DNA of 64,000 bases from Setoptus koraiensis. Its lineage: Eukaryota > Arthropoda. Below are positions 19,434-30,286 of this stretch, piece by piece; position 1 is the first letter of the stretch; the number at the start of each line of letters is the position of its first letter. The position numbers were made by a program, and so were the translations under genes. The stretch spans positions 19,158,001-19,222,000 of the forward strand of contig CM106586.1 in the NCBI GenBank assembly GCA_048013815.1, given 5' to 3'. The notes below the pieces were generated by a model. That model was not told where the DNA came from, ran no database searches, and saw nothing but the letters and a program-made list of their open reading frames with translations.

Positions 19434-22247
19434 ATGGATGGCGTCATCCAGCCAATTCAAAGCAACACACAAACATTACAACAGCAACCACTTGTGACAA
19501 ACCTAAGCAAATTGGACCAACGCAACAGGCCTAACATTGTGGCCGTTGACGCAGATTCTCTACCTCATGGGTGGGAGCGTGTAATCGACGAAAATCATGG
19601 CATCTACTACATTGATCATGTCAACCAACGCACCCAATATGAGAGGCCATACGAAATTGAGCTCACCAAAAGCTTGTGCGGTTTTGGATTTACACTAGTG
19701 GAAGCAGAGAAAGGAATACTCACTGTTAGGAGTATCATACATGGTGGCCCGGCTCACCTCAATGGAACAATACAACCGGGAGATGTACTTATTTCTGTTG
19801 TTGGTGTTTGCGTTTCGGGCAGACAACATACAGAAGTAGCTAGATTATTTGCCAAATTTGCCGTAGGCGATCGTGTCAAACTCACATTTGCGCGTGGAAA
19901 CACGAGATATACCGATCCGAGCTTCTTACCGCACGACTATCTTATAGCTGAAAGCATCAATTACAATAACACTAATCTGTTACCTACCAGTGCCTCCTTA
20001 CAAGACTATTCGTTGGCCAATGGATTCTCTCATCAGCCAGCAGTCATTGATAACAATAATTATGATTTTGTCAGTGTTACGCTGAAAAAAGGACAAACTG
20101 GGTTCGGTTTTACTATCAGCGACGCATCTTCAGGCCAGAAAGTCAAAATCATACTAGACAACAATAGATGTGTAAGTTTACGCCAAGGAGATATTCTGAT
20201 GAATCTAAATGGTGTAGATATATCTAATCTTGCACACAGAGAGGTTGTTGAGGCTCTGAAGCAATGCAAAATTGATGAAGAGGCAACTTTGGTTGTAAAG
20301 AGAAAAAGACGTTTTAGAAGTAAGACACCCATGGATACTCACTCCACAGGTGCCTTGGGTTTTTATCATGAGAAAGTGTTGCCCCAACGAAATTGCAAAA
20401 CTCCAAGTTTAGAAGTTATGATGATGCATCGCAACAATGACAATAATGAATGGGTTGGTGATTTAGATGCAAATCCAAGGATACAATGGACTAGTCTAGC
20501 TAACATAAATGGTTTCGATATGTATAAAGGATCAAATGGTCAAGGTCTCGCAAGAAACAACGTCTCATTGCCATCGCACATCACAACAAATGGCATACAA
20601 AATGGAGTGAGCCCAACAATGCCTATGTCCAAAACTTATAACCATCCGTTGCGCTTGAATACAGAACCATATAACCTAGCACCTCCGCCACAACAACTCA
20701 CCACAGCTGATTACAACCTAGAGGAATCAAACTCTGAAAATTTATATCAGAATAGTCTTGAACTTCAACGGCTTGCAATTGAATCATCAATGTCCACCGA
20801 CATCTATGAAAATGGATCGCACCTTATCAATCAAACAATACAACCGACAATATCACAAAATGGCATTGATTCCATATACCTGAGCGCCACTCATCACCCA
20901 GGGAGGGATAGCCAACCATGGAACACTTCACCATCCCATTTAATACATTTGCATCCAAATCAGCAACTATCACATTTACATTCGAATCAACAACTATCAC
21001 ATATGAATCCTTACATGACAACTACCGATGAAATTAAAGAAAATAACGGATCACTAATGCCAAAAGATGCCAATGTAGGCGCACTTCCTTCAAATTGTAT
21101 TTACCAAGACCCCCTTTATTCTAATACTGTTATGATGGGATACCATCCATCCCATTTGAATGATGATCTCCAAGTTTTACCGGAACCTATTGACCGCTCA
21201 ACTACAAGTGCGTCTGTAGCTACTATCACAAACCAAAGCTTGTATGGCATATTACCATCGATAGTGGACTCTAGATCGCAATACATACTTAACAATGACG
21301 ACAATAATAACGTTAATAATGATGAGCAATTGACTACTATACCTCCCAACTTTATGCCTTTAACGATCCAAAAAGATGAAATGATTGATCCTGGTACTGA
21401 TAACAATGCATCAAAATTAGACCCCTCAACAATAGAGTACGAATATCATAATGTTGTACTCGACAGAGGTGAGAATGGCTTCGGATTCAGAATAATGGGT
21501 GGCGCGGAAGCCGACAGGATAATCAGCATTGGGTCCATTGTGATCGGTGGAGTAGCGCACAAGAATGGAAAACTGAAGGCTGGCGATGAAATTATATCAA
21601 TCAACAATCATGACGTCATGGGTGCCACGCACGAGCACGTGGTTGGTTTGATGTCGGCATGCACCACTAACGTAAGCCTACTTGTACGTCGCAAAAAAAA
21701 CTCAGATGCCTATGATGTCGTTCTGAGCAGAAGCTTAGAGGAAGGCTTTGGTTTCGTGATTATTTCATGCGGGAATTGTGCCCTGATTGGTAAGATAATA
21801 TTAGGAAGTCCAGCAGATAGATGTCAAAGGTTACATGTTCGCGATAGAATAATAGCTGTTAATGGAAGAGATATCACAGCTATGACTCACCCAGAGATTG
21901 TGAATATGATAAAAGAATCAGGGGCAACATTGAGGCTGCGCATAATACCCTCGAATTGTTATTCCGTAGAACTGATTCGCAGTGTCAAAGGATTTGGCTT
22001 TTCAATCAGAGGCGGATTCAATGGAATGCCTTTGTACATCTTGCGCGTTGCCATTGATGGACCTGCTCAAGACTTGTTGAATGTAGGTGATGAGATAATA
22101 GAAATTAACAATATATCAACTATTGGTATGACACACCAGCAAGCTGTTAATATTATAAGTCATAGTGAACCATTGGTAAAATTGAAATTGCGACGAAACT
22201 ATGTTACCCCTACAGGTTTACTAGTTGATGCACCAAGCACAGAATAA
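19434..22247 (+). CDS. MAGI: MAGI-type scaffold: one WW and five PDZ domains
   Basis: A cell-junction scaffold with 937 residues in one exon, starting at ATG 19434. Domains in order: a WW domain (residues 43-72, LPHGWERV to QYERP) matching the second WW of MAGI proteins; PDZ (75-155, CGFGFTLVE); PDZ (210-292, TGFGFTISD); a long Asn/Gln/His-rich linker of about 370 residues; then three PDZ domains packed end to end, about 670-755 (NGFGFRIMGG), 760-842 (EGFGFVIIS) and 843-925 (KGFGFSIRGG). The order and individual sequences match MAGI PDZ1-PDZ5. The usual N-terminal PDZ0, guanylate-kinase-like domain and first WW are absent and were not found upstream. The gene is tail-to-tail with RAD54, with 62 bp between stop codons. 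Confidence 0.92.
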   Translation: MDGVIQPIQSNTQTLQQQPLVTNLSKLDQRNRPNIVAVDADSLPHGWERVIDENHGIYYIDHVNQRTQYERPYEIELTKSLCGFGFTLVEAEKGILTVRSIIHGGPAHLNGTIQPGDVLISVVGVCVSGRQHTEVARLFAKFAVGDRVKLTFARGNTRYTDPSFLPHDYLIAESINYNNTNLLPTSASLQDYSLANGFSHQPAVIDNNNYDFVSVTLKKGQTGFGFTISDASSGQKVKIILDNNRCVSLRQGDILMNLNGVDISNLAHREVVEALKQCKIDEEATLVVKRKRRFRSKTPMDTHSTGALGFYHEKVLPQRNCKTPSLEVMMMHRNNDNNEWVGDLDANPRIQWTSLANINGFDMYKGSNGQGLARNNVSLPSHITTNGIQNGVSPTMPMSKTYNHPLRLNTEPYNLAPPPQQLTTADYNLEESNSENLYQNSLELQRLAIESSMSTDIYENGSHLINQTIQPTISQNGIDSIYLSATHHPGRDSQPWNTSPSHLIHLHPNQQLSHLHSNQQLSHMNPYMTTTDEIKENNGSLMPKDANVGALPSNCIYQDPLYSNTVMMGYHPSHLNDDLQVLPEPIDRSTTSASVATITNQSLYGILPSIVDSRSQYILNNDDNNNVNNDEQLTTIPPNFMPLTIQKDEMIDPGTDNNASKLDPSTIEYEYHNVVLDRGENGFGFRIMGGAEADRIISIGSIVIGGVAHKNGKLKAGDEIISINNHDVMGATHEHVVGLMSACTTNVSLLVRRKKNSDAYDVVLSRSLEEGFGFVIISCGNCALIGKIILGSPADRCQRLHVRDRIIAVNGRDITAMTHPEIVNMIKESGATLRLRIIPSNCYSVELIRSVKGFGFSIRGGFNGMPLYILRVAIDGPAQDLLNVGDEIIEINNISTIGMTHQQAVNIISHSEPLVKLKLRRNYVTPTGLLVDAPSTE

Positions 22248-22258
22248 ATAGAAATAAA
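22243..22258 (+). terminator. Two poly(A) hexamers at the MAGI stop codon
   Basis: AATAAA at 22243-22248 contains the TAA stop codon (22245-22247), and a second copy lies at 22253-22258. Cleavage would fall around 22260-22285, leaving a tiny 3' UTR. Confidence 0.65.
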
Positions 22259-22291
22259 TGGAACTGAATTTACAAATAGATATCAAGGGTA

Positions 22292-22297
22292 TTTATT
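22292..22297 (-). terminator. Poly(A) signal of RAD54
   Basis: TTTATT on the plus strand is AATAAA on the minus strand, 12 nt past the RAD54 stop. The RAD54 and MAGI 3' ends are therefore likely to overlap. Confidence 0.6.
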
Positions 22298-22309
22298 TGA
22301 TTTTGTGAT

Positions 22310-24955
22310 TTACGAATCATCAATGCATATATCTGAAGATTGGTCCGAGTCCAATAATGATGGTGAAACTGACCCACTCGATAATTTAACACTTGTTATA
22401 GATTCAACATCGGTGTCATCATCTCCACTTAGAACAATAACTTCGTCATGTTGTTTCTTCTCGTGGCGCGCCTGTCTTGGATTCTCTCTTCTGGCCCTCT
22501 CTCGACCTTTCTCTTCCTCACTGTCTTGGCTATTCTCTTCTTGGCTGACCTCTTCTTGACTGACCTCTTCTTGACTGACCTCTTCTTGACTAACCTCTTC
22601 TTGACTTGTCTCTTCTTGACTAGCCTCTTCTTGACTCGTCTCTTCTTGACTGGCGCTCTCTTTCTTGGCCTTCTCTTTCTTGGTGTTCTTTTCTTTGTTG
22701 TCTGTTACTTTTGAAGTATCGGGAGTCTGCTTTTGATAGAAGACAAAACTTATATTACTGTTAGGCCAAGCCTTTCGTAATTTCTCGTCAGGTATGGACT
22801 CACGGTCGTAGCAATGACACCAATCGGCTAAATCTGAGCCACAATCTGCACTAGTTGGAGGTGGTTCAACTTGACGATCATTTTTACATCTTTTACAATT
22901 TAATTTCTTGTGAGTATCACTCTTGATAGTGTCATCTTCTAACCTAAACAGCTCTTTAAGCTCTGCTACTGAGAAATGTCTTGTAACGTCCTCTTCACTA
23001 TCAACCACACAACTGCTCAGAGCTTTTTTATGCGTTTGACGCTGAAATATTTTTTCTTCGATGGTTCCAGTTGATAAAAATCTATAGAGGAAACACTCTT
23101 TGCGTTGACCATCACGCCAAACCCTGGCCATAGCTTGACCATCATTAGCTGGATTCCAATCCGGATCGAACATAATAAGCCGATTCGCCCCAATTAAATT
23201 GAGACCACATCCTCCAGCTTTACTACTTAACATAAATATAAACTCATTCGTGGTTGGATCGTTGAATGATGATACAATAGAGTCACGTTTTTTTGTTGTT
23301 AAGGACCCATCCAATCTGAGGGTCTTATAATTGCGCATATCACAAAGTCTTTGGAAGAGATCCATAGTTTGGGTGTAATTTGAAATTAGAACTACTCTGT
23401 CGTCAGTTTCTGTTTTGATGTAAGCCAATATTGTGTCAAGTAGCTTCATCTTGCTAGATAATAGGGGATCGAAATTCCTCAATGATCTAGAAAAGTTGTC
23501 TGGGAATAACTGATCCAGACCTTCGAAGATGCTATTTTTATTCTCCTTGGATGTTTGACACATTTCAAACACTAGCTGGGGGTGATTACATAATTTCTTC
23601 AAGAATGTGATGGCTTGAAGAGTCGCTTGACCTCCCGCTTTCTTTCCGGAAGAGTTTTGGTCGAGAGTTTTGAGTATGTTCTTTGATTTGATGAAGTATT
23701 CGTAGAGAGTCTTTTGAATTGGCTCCAGGGAACAACAAACAATGAGCTCGTATTTCAATGGTAAATATTTGGCTAACAATAAAGATGTTCTTCGAATCAT
23801 GATCTTATTTACTGTTTCCAACATCTCTTTGAGTCTCTGATTTAATATTTCAAGTTGTTTTTCTGAAGCATCAGCATCTCTACCCTTGGTTATTGGGTTT
23901 TCGTAGTACTTCTTGAATTCACTTGAGCTACCTAGTAGTTTAGGGTTGACAAAATCTACAAGACTGTAATATTCCAGAAGATCGTTTTGAATGGGTGTAC
24001 CAGAAATGATGATCCTTCGCTTGCAATTTACCCCCTTTAATTCCACATACGTCTGACTTTCTAGATTCTTAAGTCTGTGCCCTTCATCACATATCATGAG
24101 ACCAATTTCAATTTCGCCCAATGCCGCTCGGTGCCCTCTGAAGGTCTCATATGACACAATCAGAACAGGGTTTAAAACTCGACCTAATATATTCAGTTTT
24201 TGGCTGGCAAATTGTTCTATTTTCGCGTCCACCTCTGCGGAACCTTGACCACTGTCTATTGTAATTGTTTTTAGTCTGTTACCCAGCCACTTGAGTATTT
24301 CATTAGCCCAGTTTTTGACTAAGCTGGAAGGGCATACAATTATGACATTGTGAATCTCTGGGCACATGTCAGGGCTTTGTCTCAATAGAGTCCACATAAG
24401 CGAGATACACTGTAGGGTCTTACCCAGACCCATATCGTCGGCCATGATACTACCATAGTAATCGGGTATCTGTCTGCCTGTAACACAACGATACATAAAC
24501 TCAACACCTTCACGCTGATGAGGTCTGAGCACTCGGCATAGAATTGGATCCACTACCACGTGTACTAGGACCTCATTTTTGTTTTTGATCCTGAATTCCT
24601 TTGTGTACGTCGGTGGTGTATATAAGACTAATGCTTGGGCATCGGTGGGATCATGTAGTGGTGCTCGTTCACGAGACTTTTTCCGCATACCCAAGAATAC
24701 ATCACTATGACCCTCATAACCGACCATAGGTATCCTGAATTGCCTGGCCAGCTTACCTTTGATGAATGCCTCATGGATGGCTTTTGATTGCTGCATAGAT
24801 TCCCAGATGGCTGAAATGTTGGCACTACAACGTGCCTTCTCCGCGTCGTCCTCGTCATCTTCGTTTTTGTATTTCTTCCTCGGTTGGCCGGTTCGAGTAT
24901 TAATTGATAATAATTTTTCCCTATTTATCACACTTGGTGCATGGCGGCGCAGCAT
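22310..24955 (-). CDS. RAD54L: RAD54 DNA repair translocase (Snf2 family) with an SQ-rich tail
   Basis: A dsDNA translocase that works with RAD51 in homologous recombination. A single exon encodes 881 residues. The N-terminus LRRHAPS resembles the vertebrate start. HEAFIKGKLARQFRIPMVGY and VVVDPILCRVLRPHQREGV match RAD54 closely. Walker A is MADDMGLGKT (171-180), the DEGH box is at 290-293, then SGTPIQNDLLEY, SNYTQTMDLF, SSKAGGCGLNLIGANR and ARVWRDGQRKECFLYRF, followed by the RAD54 C-terminal Cys/His cluster (CKRCKN to WCHC). Human RAD54L is about 750 residues. Here about 130 extra residues follow, including nine SQ motifs at 5-residue spacing (Ser 769 to 809), a basic stretch, and an acidic end with VIVLSGDDD (839-847), which looks like a SUMO-interacting motif. 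The catalytic core looks intact. Confidence 0.97.
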   Translation of the reverse strand: MLRRHAPSVINREKLLSINTRTGQPRKKYKNEDDEDDAEKARCSANISAIWESMQQSKAIHEAFIKGKLARQFRIPMVGYEGHSDVFLGMRKKSRERAPLHDPTDAQALVLYTPPTYTKEFRIKNKNEVLVHVVVDPILCRVLRPHQREGVEFMYRCVTGRQIPDYYGSIMADDMGLGKTLQCISLMWTLLRQSPDMCPEIHNVIIVCPSSLVKNWANEILKWLGNRLKTITIDSGQGSAEVDAKIEQFASQKLNILGRVLNPVLIVSYETFRGHRAALGEIEIGLMICDEGHRLKNLESQTYVELKGVNCKRRIIISGTPIQNDLLEYYSLVDFVNPKLLGSSSEFKKYYENPITKGRDADASEKQLEILNQRLKEMLETVNKIMIRRTSLLLAKYLPLKYELIVCCSLEPIQKTLYEYFIKSKNILKTLDQNSSGKKAGGQATLQAITFLKKLCNHPQLVFEMCQTSKENKNSIFEGLDQLFPDNFSRSLRNFDPLLSSKMKLLDTILAYIKTETDDRVVLISNYTQTMDLFQRLCDMRNYKTLRLDGSLTTKKRDSIVSSFNDPTTNEFIFMLSSKAGGCGLNLIGANRLIMFDPDWNPANDGQAMARVWRDGQRKECFLYRFLSTGTIEEKIFQRQTHKKALSSCVVDSEEDVTRHFSVAELKELFRLEDDTIKSDTHKKLNCKRCKNDRQVEPPPTSADCGSDLADWCHCYDRESIPDEKLRKAWPNSNISFVFYQKQTPDTSKVTDNKEKNTKKEKAKKESASQEETSQEEASQEETSQEEVSQEEVSQEEVSQEEVSQEENSQDSEEEKGRERARRENPRQARHEKKQHDEVIVLSGDDDTDVESITSVKLSSGSVSPSLLDSDQSSDICIDDS
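22528..22657 (-). repeat. Coding 15-bp minisatellite in RAD54
   Basis: On the plus strand a 15-bp unit close to CTTCTTGACTGACCT repeats about eight times. On the coding strand each unit is one SQEE(V/T/A) pentapeptide. Copies differ mainly at one codon, so the array is young but kept in frame. Confidence 0.93.
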
Positions 24956-27900
24956 TGTTGTGGAATTGATCTAAATGAAAACAACAAATTAGAATGACGA
25001 ATTGATAATAATATTTCTCGTGAGGTGCAACGGAGCGTCAACGTTAACAAGCGTCCTCTAATCAGATGCTGAGCTATTTTCCATGTATTTCATCGGAATG
25101 AATATCCATGAGCGCCTGCACTTCGGAGCGCAACCCGTGGCCCATTCCGTCCACACGTGAATCTCGTACGCACAAAAGTTGGCCCAATTGACCAAAATTT
25201 TGACATGTTTGCACAGAATGGCGGGAACATTACTTTGTGTAATGACGCCATCTACAAATTTCAAGCTGCAATTGCTGAACTAAAAATCGGTAAGGGGGAG
25301 GCGTCACAAGTCGCGCCACTCAACAAGTGTGTTGCTTGCCCCCTTCAGGGCTGGCATGTGCACAGTTTTTGATTTTTTTTGCACGGCGTTTTCCGTTCAG
25401 TTCGTTGAAAATTCGCCAGAGAGAGGGCGCTCTCTTCGCCAAATGAAATTGAGAAAACAAAAACTTTTTTGTCGATCGGGGCTTCTCGAGCCCCGCCGAA
25501 TGTGAAAATGTTACTTATTCGCAGTGACAAGAACAACCGAGCCTCTCAATGCTTTGTCGAAAGAAGCCGGGAGATGTCGGCAAGAAGTGATTGATTTTAA
25601 GGCCGAATTGCATTCAACCGGTGGCGACTGAGGGTGCCCAGTTGCGCGCAAGATATTTTTTTTTTTCGTCTCTCTGTGTCAATCTAAACTGCTCCATCGG
25701 AAGCAATCGATTCACGATTGTGATGATGTATGTAAAGTCCGAAACTCGACTTTCACTCGAGTCGCTGTGCAGCACCCAGGCGAACAAACCTCAGCTCAGG
25801 TGACTCGAATCAGAGAAGCGCAACATTTGACGGAAAAGATGATATATCGGTGTAAATCGGTGTTGTGGGCACAACAAACCCCGTACTTGTCTGGACGAGG
25901 AGAAGTGTCACCCATTGGGTGCGCCCATATTGTTGGGACGAGACTGAGGCTCACACAAGTGGACGGTGCGAAAAAATGTCCGAGTAAACAAGATTGCGGT
26001 CGATGGTGCACGCGATCATTGTCTGTAAGTTGACACGGTAAGTTGGTTGGGTATTCGACCAATATTCACGACATCAAAACATTCATCGACATTATGAATA
26101 GCCATTCAAAGCGGTATTCACTAATGTTAATATTCACCGATGATGATGAATATTCACCACGGATTCATATGCTAGCCGGTTCGCATCCTACTGCCGATGA
26201 ACACTTTGGGGATAACGGTCAGGTAATTAATCATTTCCAATAGTGACAGCAGTAAAGCATAAGCGCAAAGTTCACAAAAAGCCAACTCCTCAGCGACATT
26301 GAGTAATGGATGATTGCGGGCGCACCCTCGTCTTGGCCACTACTATTGGACTGCTATATGCTGCTCCATTGGCTTTTTGGGTTTGTCTAGTTGTGTTGTA
26401 AAACATTAGTTAGTGCACTTACCTGAGATGAATCTCAGCACAACTACTCGACAATGTTTACCTCCACCTTGAGCCCTACCCACAGGCTAGTCTTGAATTG
26501 CAGGAGGGTAGTATCTTGGTTTGCAAAATTTTCATTGGTGTCGGTCAGCGTGTTTCTATTTCCAGCGTCAATGATGATGATGATGATCGAAAACGAATGA
26601 ATCAAGCAAATGAAGCCATCATTAAGCCAGCATGCCAGCGGACTATATATATACATATAATGTGAGACTGGCAAGATGTTAGGTCAGATTATGTGAGATT
26701 GGCAATTGGCGTTGAAATGAGCACACATGGCACCATCTAGATCTTAATTAGCGCATGTATATAGATCACCAGCTAGAGTCACTGGCTATAGTGTCAGACG
26801 GCAGCATAAAGTTGGCGCCGCAAAGCTCCAAGTGAAGTAATGATGATAATAGATTATTATTATTACTATTATTGTAAATAATTGTGATAATGATGATCTA
26901 AGTGATAATGATTATATGATAGACGACAATGGAGTGAGCAGTTCATTGTGTGCATCCTATTGGCTGCCAACTATGCCAGTAACCAGTAGGCTGTGTGCCT
27001 AACCGACATTCATTGTGTAACCTAACCGACAGCAACAGGTCAACAACCTGTTTATATGTTGCTGTTGATATGTTTAGACGTTGTTTGTGTGATATTATGC
27101 GGACAAATTAAAGTCTGATAAAGTCCAGTACGTGCTTGGCTCAATATTGGCCAGTAGCCAGTGGTGATGGCGCTGATGTTTCATTAGAGCCATCGACATC
27201 ACCATCATTGTATTAGTCAGTATGATGACGGTAAGCGGTATTTATACGCAACAGTATTGACGATGTAGTAGCGGCACTACAATTGTCTTATGATAAATAT
27301 ATATGAAATGTTGTGCAACAATTTATTTCTTTTGTGCGCTTTCTGTTGTGTATTGTTGTTGCTGTTAGATAATAGAAAACTTTCAACTTTTAGTTATCTG
27401 TTATTATATAACACAATGGTCGCCAGTGGGCAACAATAGCTTTGCAGCATCCTATTGATCACGCTCGCTCCTCCAAGACGCTCGCCACTGTTGCCACTTT
27501 ATTCATCTCTCGCTTGTTGTTGTTGCTGTTGTTGCGATAAACAATGAGATAACGGTATAGCTAGCGGTAGCCCGACAATTAACAGCAGCACTCTTCGCAC
27601 GAAGACAAAATTGGCTTCTATTTGAGTGATGGCATCTTTTATTAGCAAACCAGCCATTGTAACAGCATTGTGTAATGTAGCAGCTGACAATAATTTGGCG
27701 CGTTATCGATGAACTTGTTGTTTTGCCCACTGCACAATGTTGCTGCCGGTGTCGTGGTCATTATGTAGTTATGCAACAACATTATATTTGCGGTCATCAT
27801 CACACCAGTGACGATCTAATCCATACAATAGGCTCAGTCGTGACAGCGCCAGCGGGCACCCTCTACCAATAAATACCATGCGCGGTGTTTATGTTACCAG

Positions 27901-27999
27901 GAATTTATTAGCAAGAACAAGACAAACAAGAATGGCCACTTCCGAGGAGGTGCTACCGCACTAATTAACCTGCCACGGACGTTGTGTCGTGGTGTCATT
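24956..27999. other. RAD54 upstream region and start of the gene desert
   Basis: No recognisable coding sequence. The first 500 bp must include the RAD54 promoter and has poly-T/poly-A runs. At 26060-26160 the motif AATATTCAC recurs three times. AT-rich stretches near 26.6-27.4 kb include TGATGATGATGATGATCG and ATTATTATT runs. The composition is transitional between the gene cluster and the GC-rich desert. Confidence 0.5.
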
Positions 28000-29123
28000 A
28001 GTGAGCGCCAGCAGACAAAGTTATGCAAGTTATATAGGCCTACACTTTGTCAGCTAATTAATGACCATAAGCGTAATATATTTAAGTTTCAACCACCGGT
28101 CAGAGCCTGAGTGTATGTGGCGCTACCATCTGGTTGCTGCTTTCTAGTCAGCCACCGACAGGAGCACATTGAGGCGACCATTCGAGTGGCTGCCACTTGT
28201 TGTGGAGCTAACACTGGCAGCGCTTTTTAATTATGGGTTACGCCAGCGAGACGACGGCGACGACGAGACGACGGCGACGACGAATTAGAGGGCCTAATGA
28301 TGCCGTTGAGCTAACGCCCAACTCGGCGCTGCAACTACCAACTATTGGCCATTTGCATTTTGTTATCTAATATCCTGATGACGTCAGGCCTGTGGTTGGC
28401 GTTTGACACCAACTGCAGCCAGCCACTCGGTCACACAGGCAACCACATATAGTGAGAGAGTTGACACTTTTAGAATATGCCCATTTCACTTGAGCGACTG
28501 ACCCTATCCGGCAGATGGCGCCCCCAAACTGCTCGTGTCACATTTACGTGTGCATTTGCGGCTGACAAGCTCTTTTGAGCCACCAGCTCACAAATTTGAC
28601 TTGTAAATTGCAACTGTCAGTTATTGTCACTTGTCAGTGTGTACACCAAGCCAATATGCTAAATAGCTCATTCTGTATTCATTCATAAACGTGACGGCCA
28701 CTCCTAGTTGCGCAACGGAGCAGTGATTTTGTTGGTCGCATTTGCATTTCGCGGCAGCCGAGCGTTTGCATTTGGCCACAGGTAGTGACAAAGTGCGTGA
28801 GCTTCGCAAGTTGAACGACGTCGCTCTTGGGATGTCGCCGCTGTTAAGTTGGCTGCCAACAACAACAACAACAACAAACAAACAAACAAACACAGGAAAC
28901 GGCAGCCAACGAGGCCTGCGATAAACAGGTAGCCGTGACGTAACTATTTATGTGTGCACAACCTGTTGCTGGCTGCTGGCGTTTGTGTGGTTGCTGTTTG
29001 AGTGGTTGCTGTTTGCGTCGTTGTGGTTGTTGTGGCTGCCGGCGAGCTCGCCGCATCACTCGGTCCCGTCAGGCTGGCTTGCGTGCGACGCAAACTGGCT
29101 GACATTTGTCGCGGCTCGCCGCA

Positions 29124-29228
29124 TGTATCCACATATATCCACAGATATCCACATAAATCCACATGTATTCACAGGTATCCACAGACAGCCACAGATAGCC
29201 ACAGATGGCTACGGATATCCACACGTAT
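29124..29228. repeat. Degenerate TATCCACA tandem array
   Basis: About nine to ten units of 10-12 bp centred on TATCCACA, with variants such as TAGCCACA and TATTCACA. All frames stay mostly open through it, which explains the spurious frames on both strands. Confidence 0.85.
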
Positions 29229-30260
29229 GCACGCTTATATTGTCGCACTGGCACATTTGCCCGTCCACAAATGAATCGTTTGAAATGATGCGCTCCGCGG
29301 TGCATGAAAACATTGCGCTGCTGCACCATTGCTCCAATAACAACAAAAATGGCATATTTCCCATCACGGTCGCACTATCATCATCGTCATCATGATTGCA
29401 TCATGGTGCATTGCACCATTTGCATACCTCTCGCTGGCATCTGTTTGTCGGTGCACAAGTGCCGGCGCTGCTGCTGATGGTGCCGCTGCCGCGGCTTGTG
29501 AGTAGACCGTCCAGGTAGACACACGGTGCAGCTTCTACGGTGCAGCTTCGACGGTGCACACGCATCGCCAAAAGAGGTCTACGCCCAATTGCAGCGGCGC
29601 TACAATGTTTATGCTCTGGCCGGCAAACGATGGCCTTAGATGACCCGAGCCGGCAGCTGCAGCTCGTTAGCCATGCGTACGAGCTCGCGACTGCCTCCAA
29701 CAGGTAGTTGCGACAGGTAGTCGCTGCCCCGGCACGCCCAATATCCGGTTCGGCGTAGATGGGCACAATGATTAATTAGCCACCATAACTCTCGGCTGGC
29801 TCGCTAGGTGTTGGCGCAAAATCGGCTTGCGTTGGCCGTTAATGGTTGTATGTTGTTGTGTGTGTATTTTTGTCGATTAGGGCGCCTCTGTTGTCGAGTG
29901 TCGGCAGTCGAGTGGCCGTTGTTTGTGCTCGCCAAGACGCTCTCTGGTCGTTGCAAATTGTCTTGTGAGACTGGACAGGGGAACGGTCGGCGCCAATCGC
30001 TTATTGAAATCATCGCTAGCCGCTTGCGCGAGTGACAAAAGATTGGTCAGTCGTTGTTGTCGACAGACCGATGGCCATCAATTCGAATCCATTCATTCGG
30101 CGTCGGTCATCGTCCAGTTGCACTAATTAGTGCAAGTGGGTTTTTGTTCAGTTTTGCAACTGCTTCACTTGCGCGCCGCTGGCCCGACCGGCGCTGGTAC
30201 GCCAACCGGCCCGATTGGCCCGATCGGCCCGACTGATTGGGCCAATTGGCTCGATTGGCG

Positions 30261-30286
30261 AATGATTATTGAAATTAATAATCATT
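30261..30286. repeat. AT-rich inverted repeat
   Basis: Arms AATGATTATT and AATAATCATT are perfect complements around a 6-nt loop (GAAATT), in otherwise GC-rich DNA. Confidence 0.8.

Noticed and set aside
25058-25264. Small minus frame just upstream of RAD54
   Set aside because: It has about 68 codons, no family resemblance and no conserved motif. It more likely lies in the RAD54 promoter region.
29124-29228. CRISPR-like or regularly spaced repeats
   Set aside because: The units are contiguous and degenerate, with no unique spacers, in eukaryotic DNA; they are ordinary minisatellites. The same applies to 41529, 45588 and 50307.
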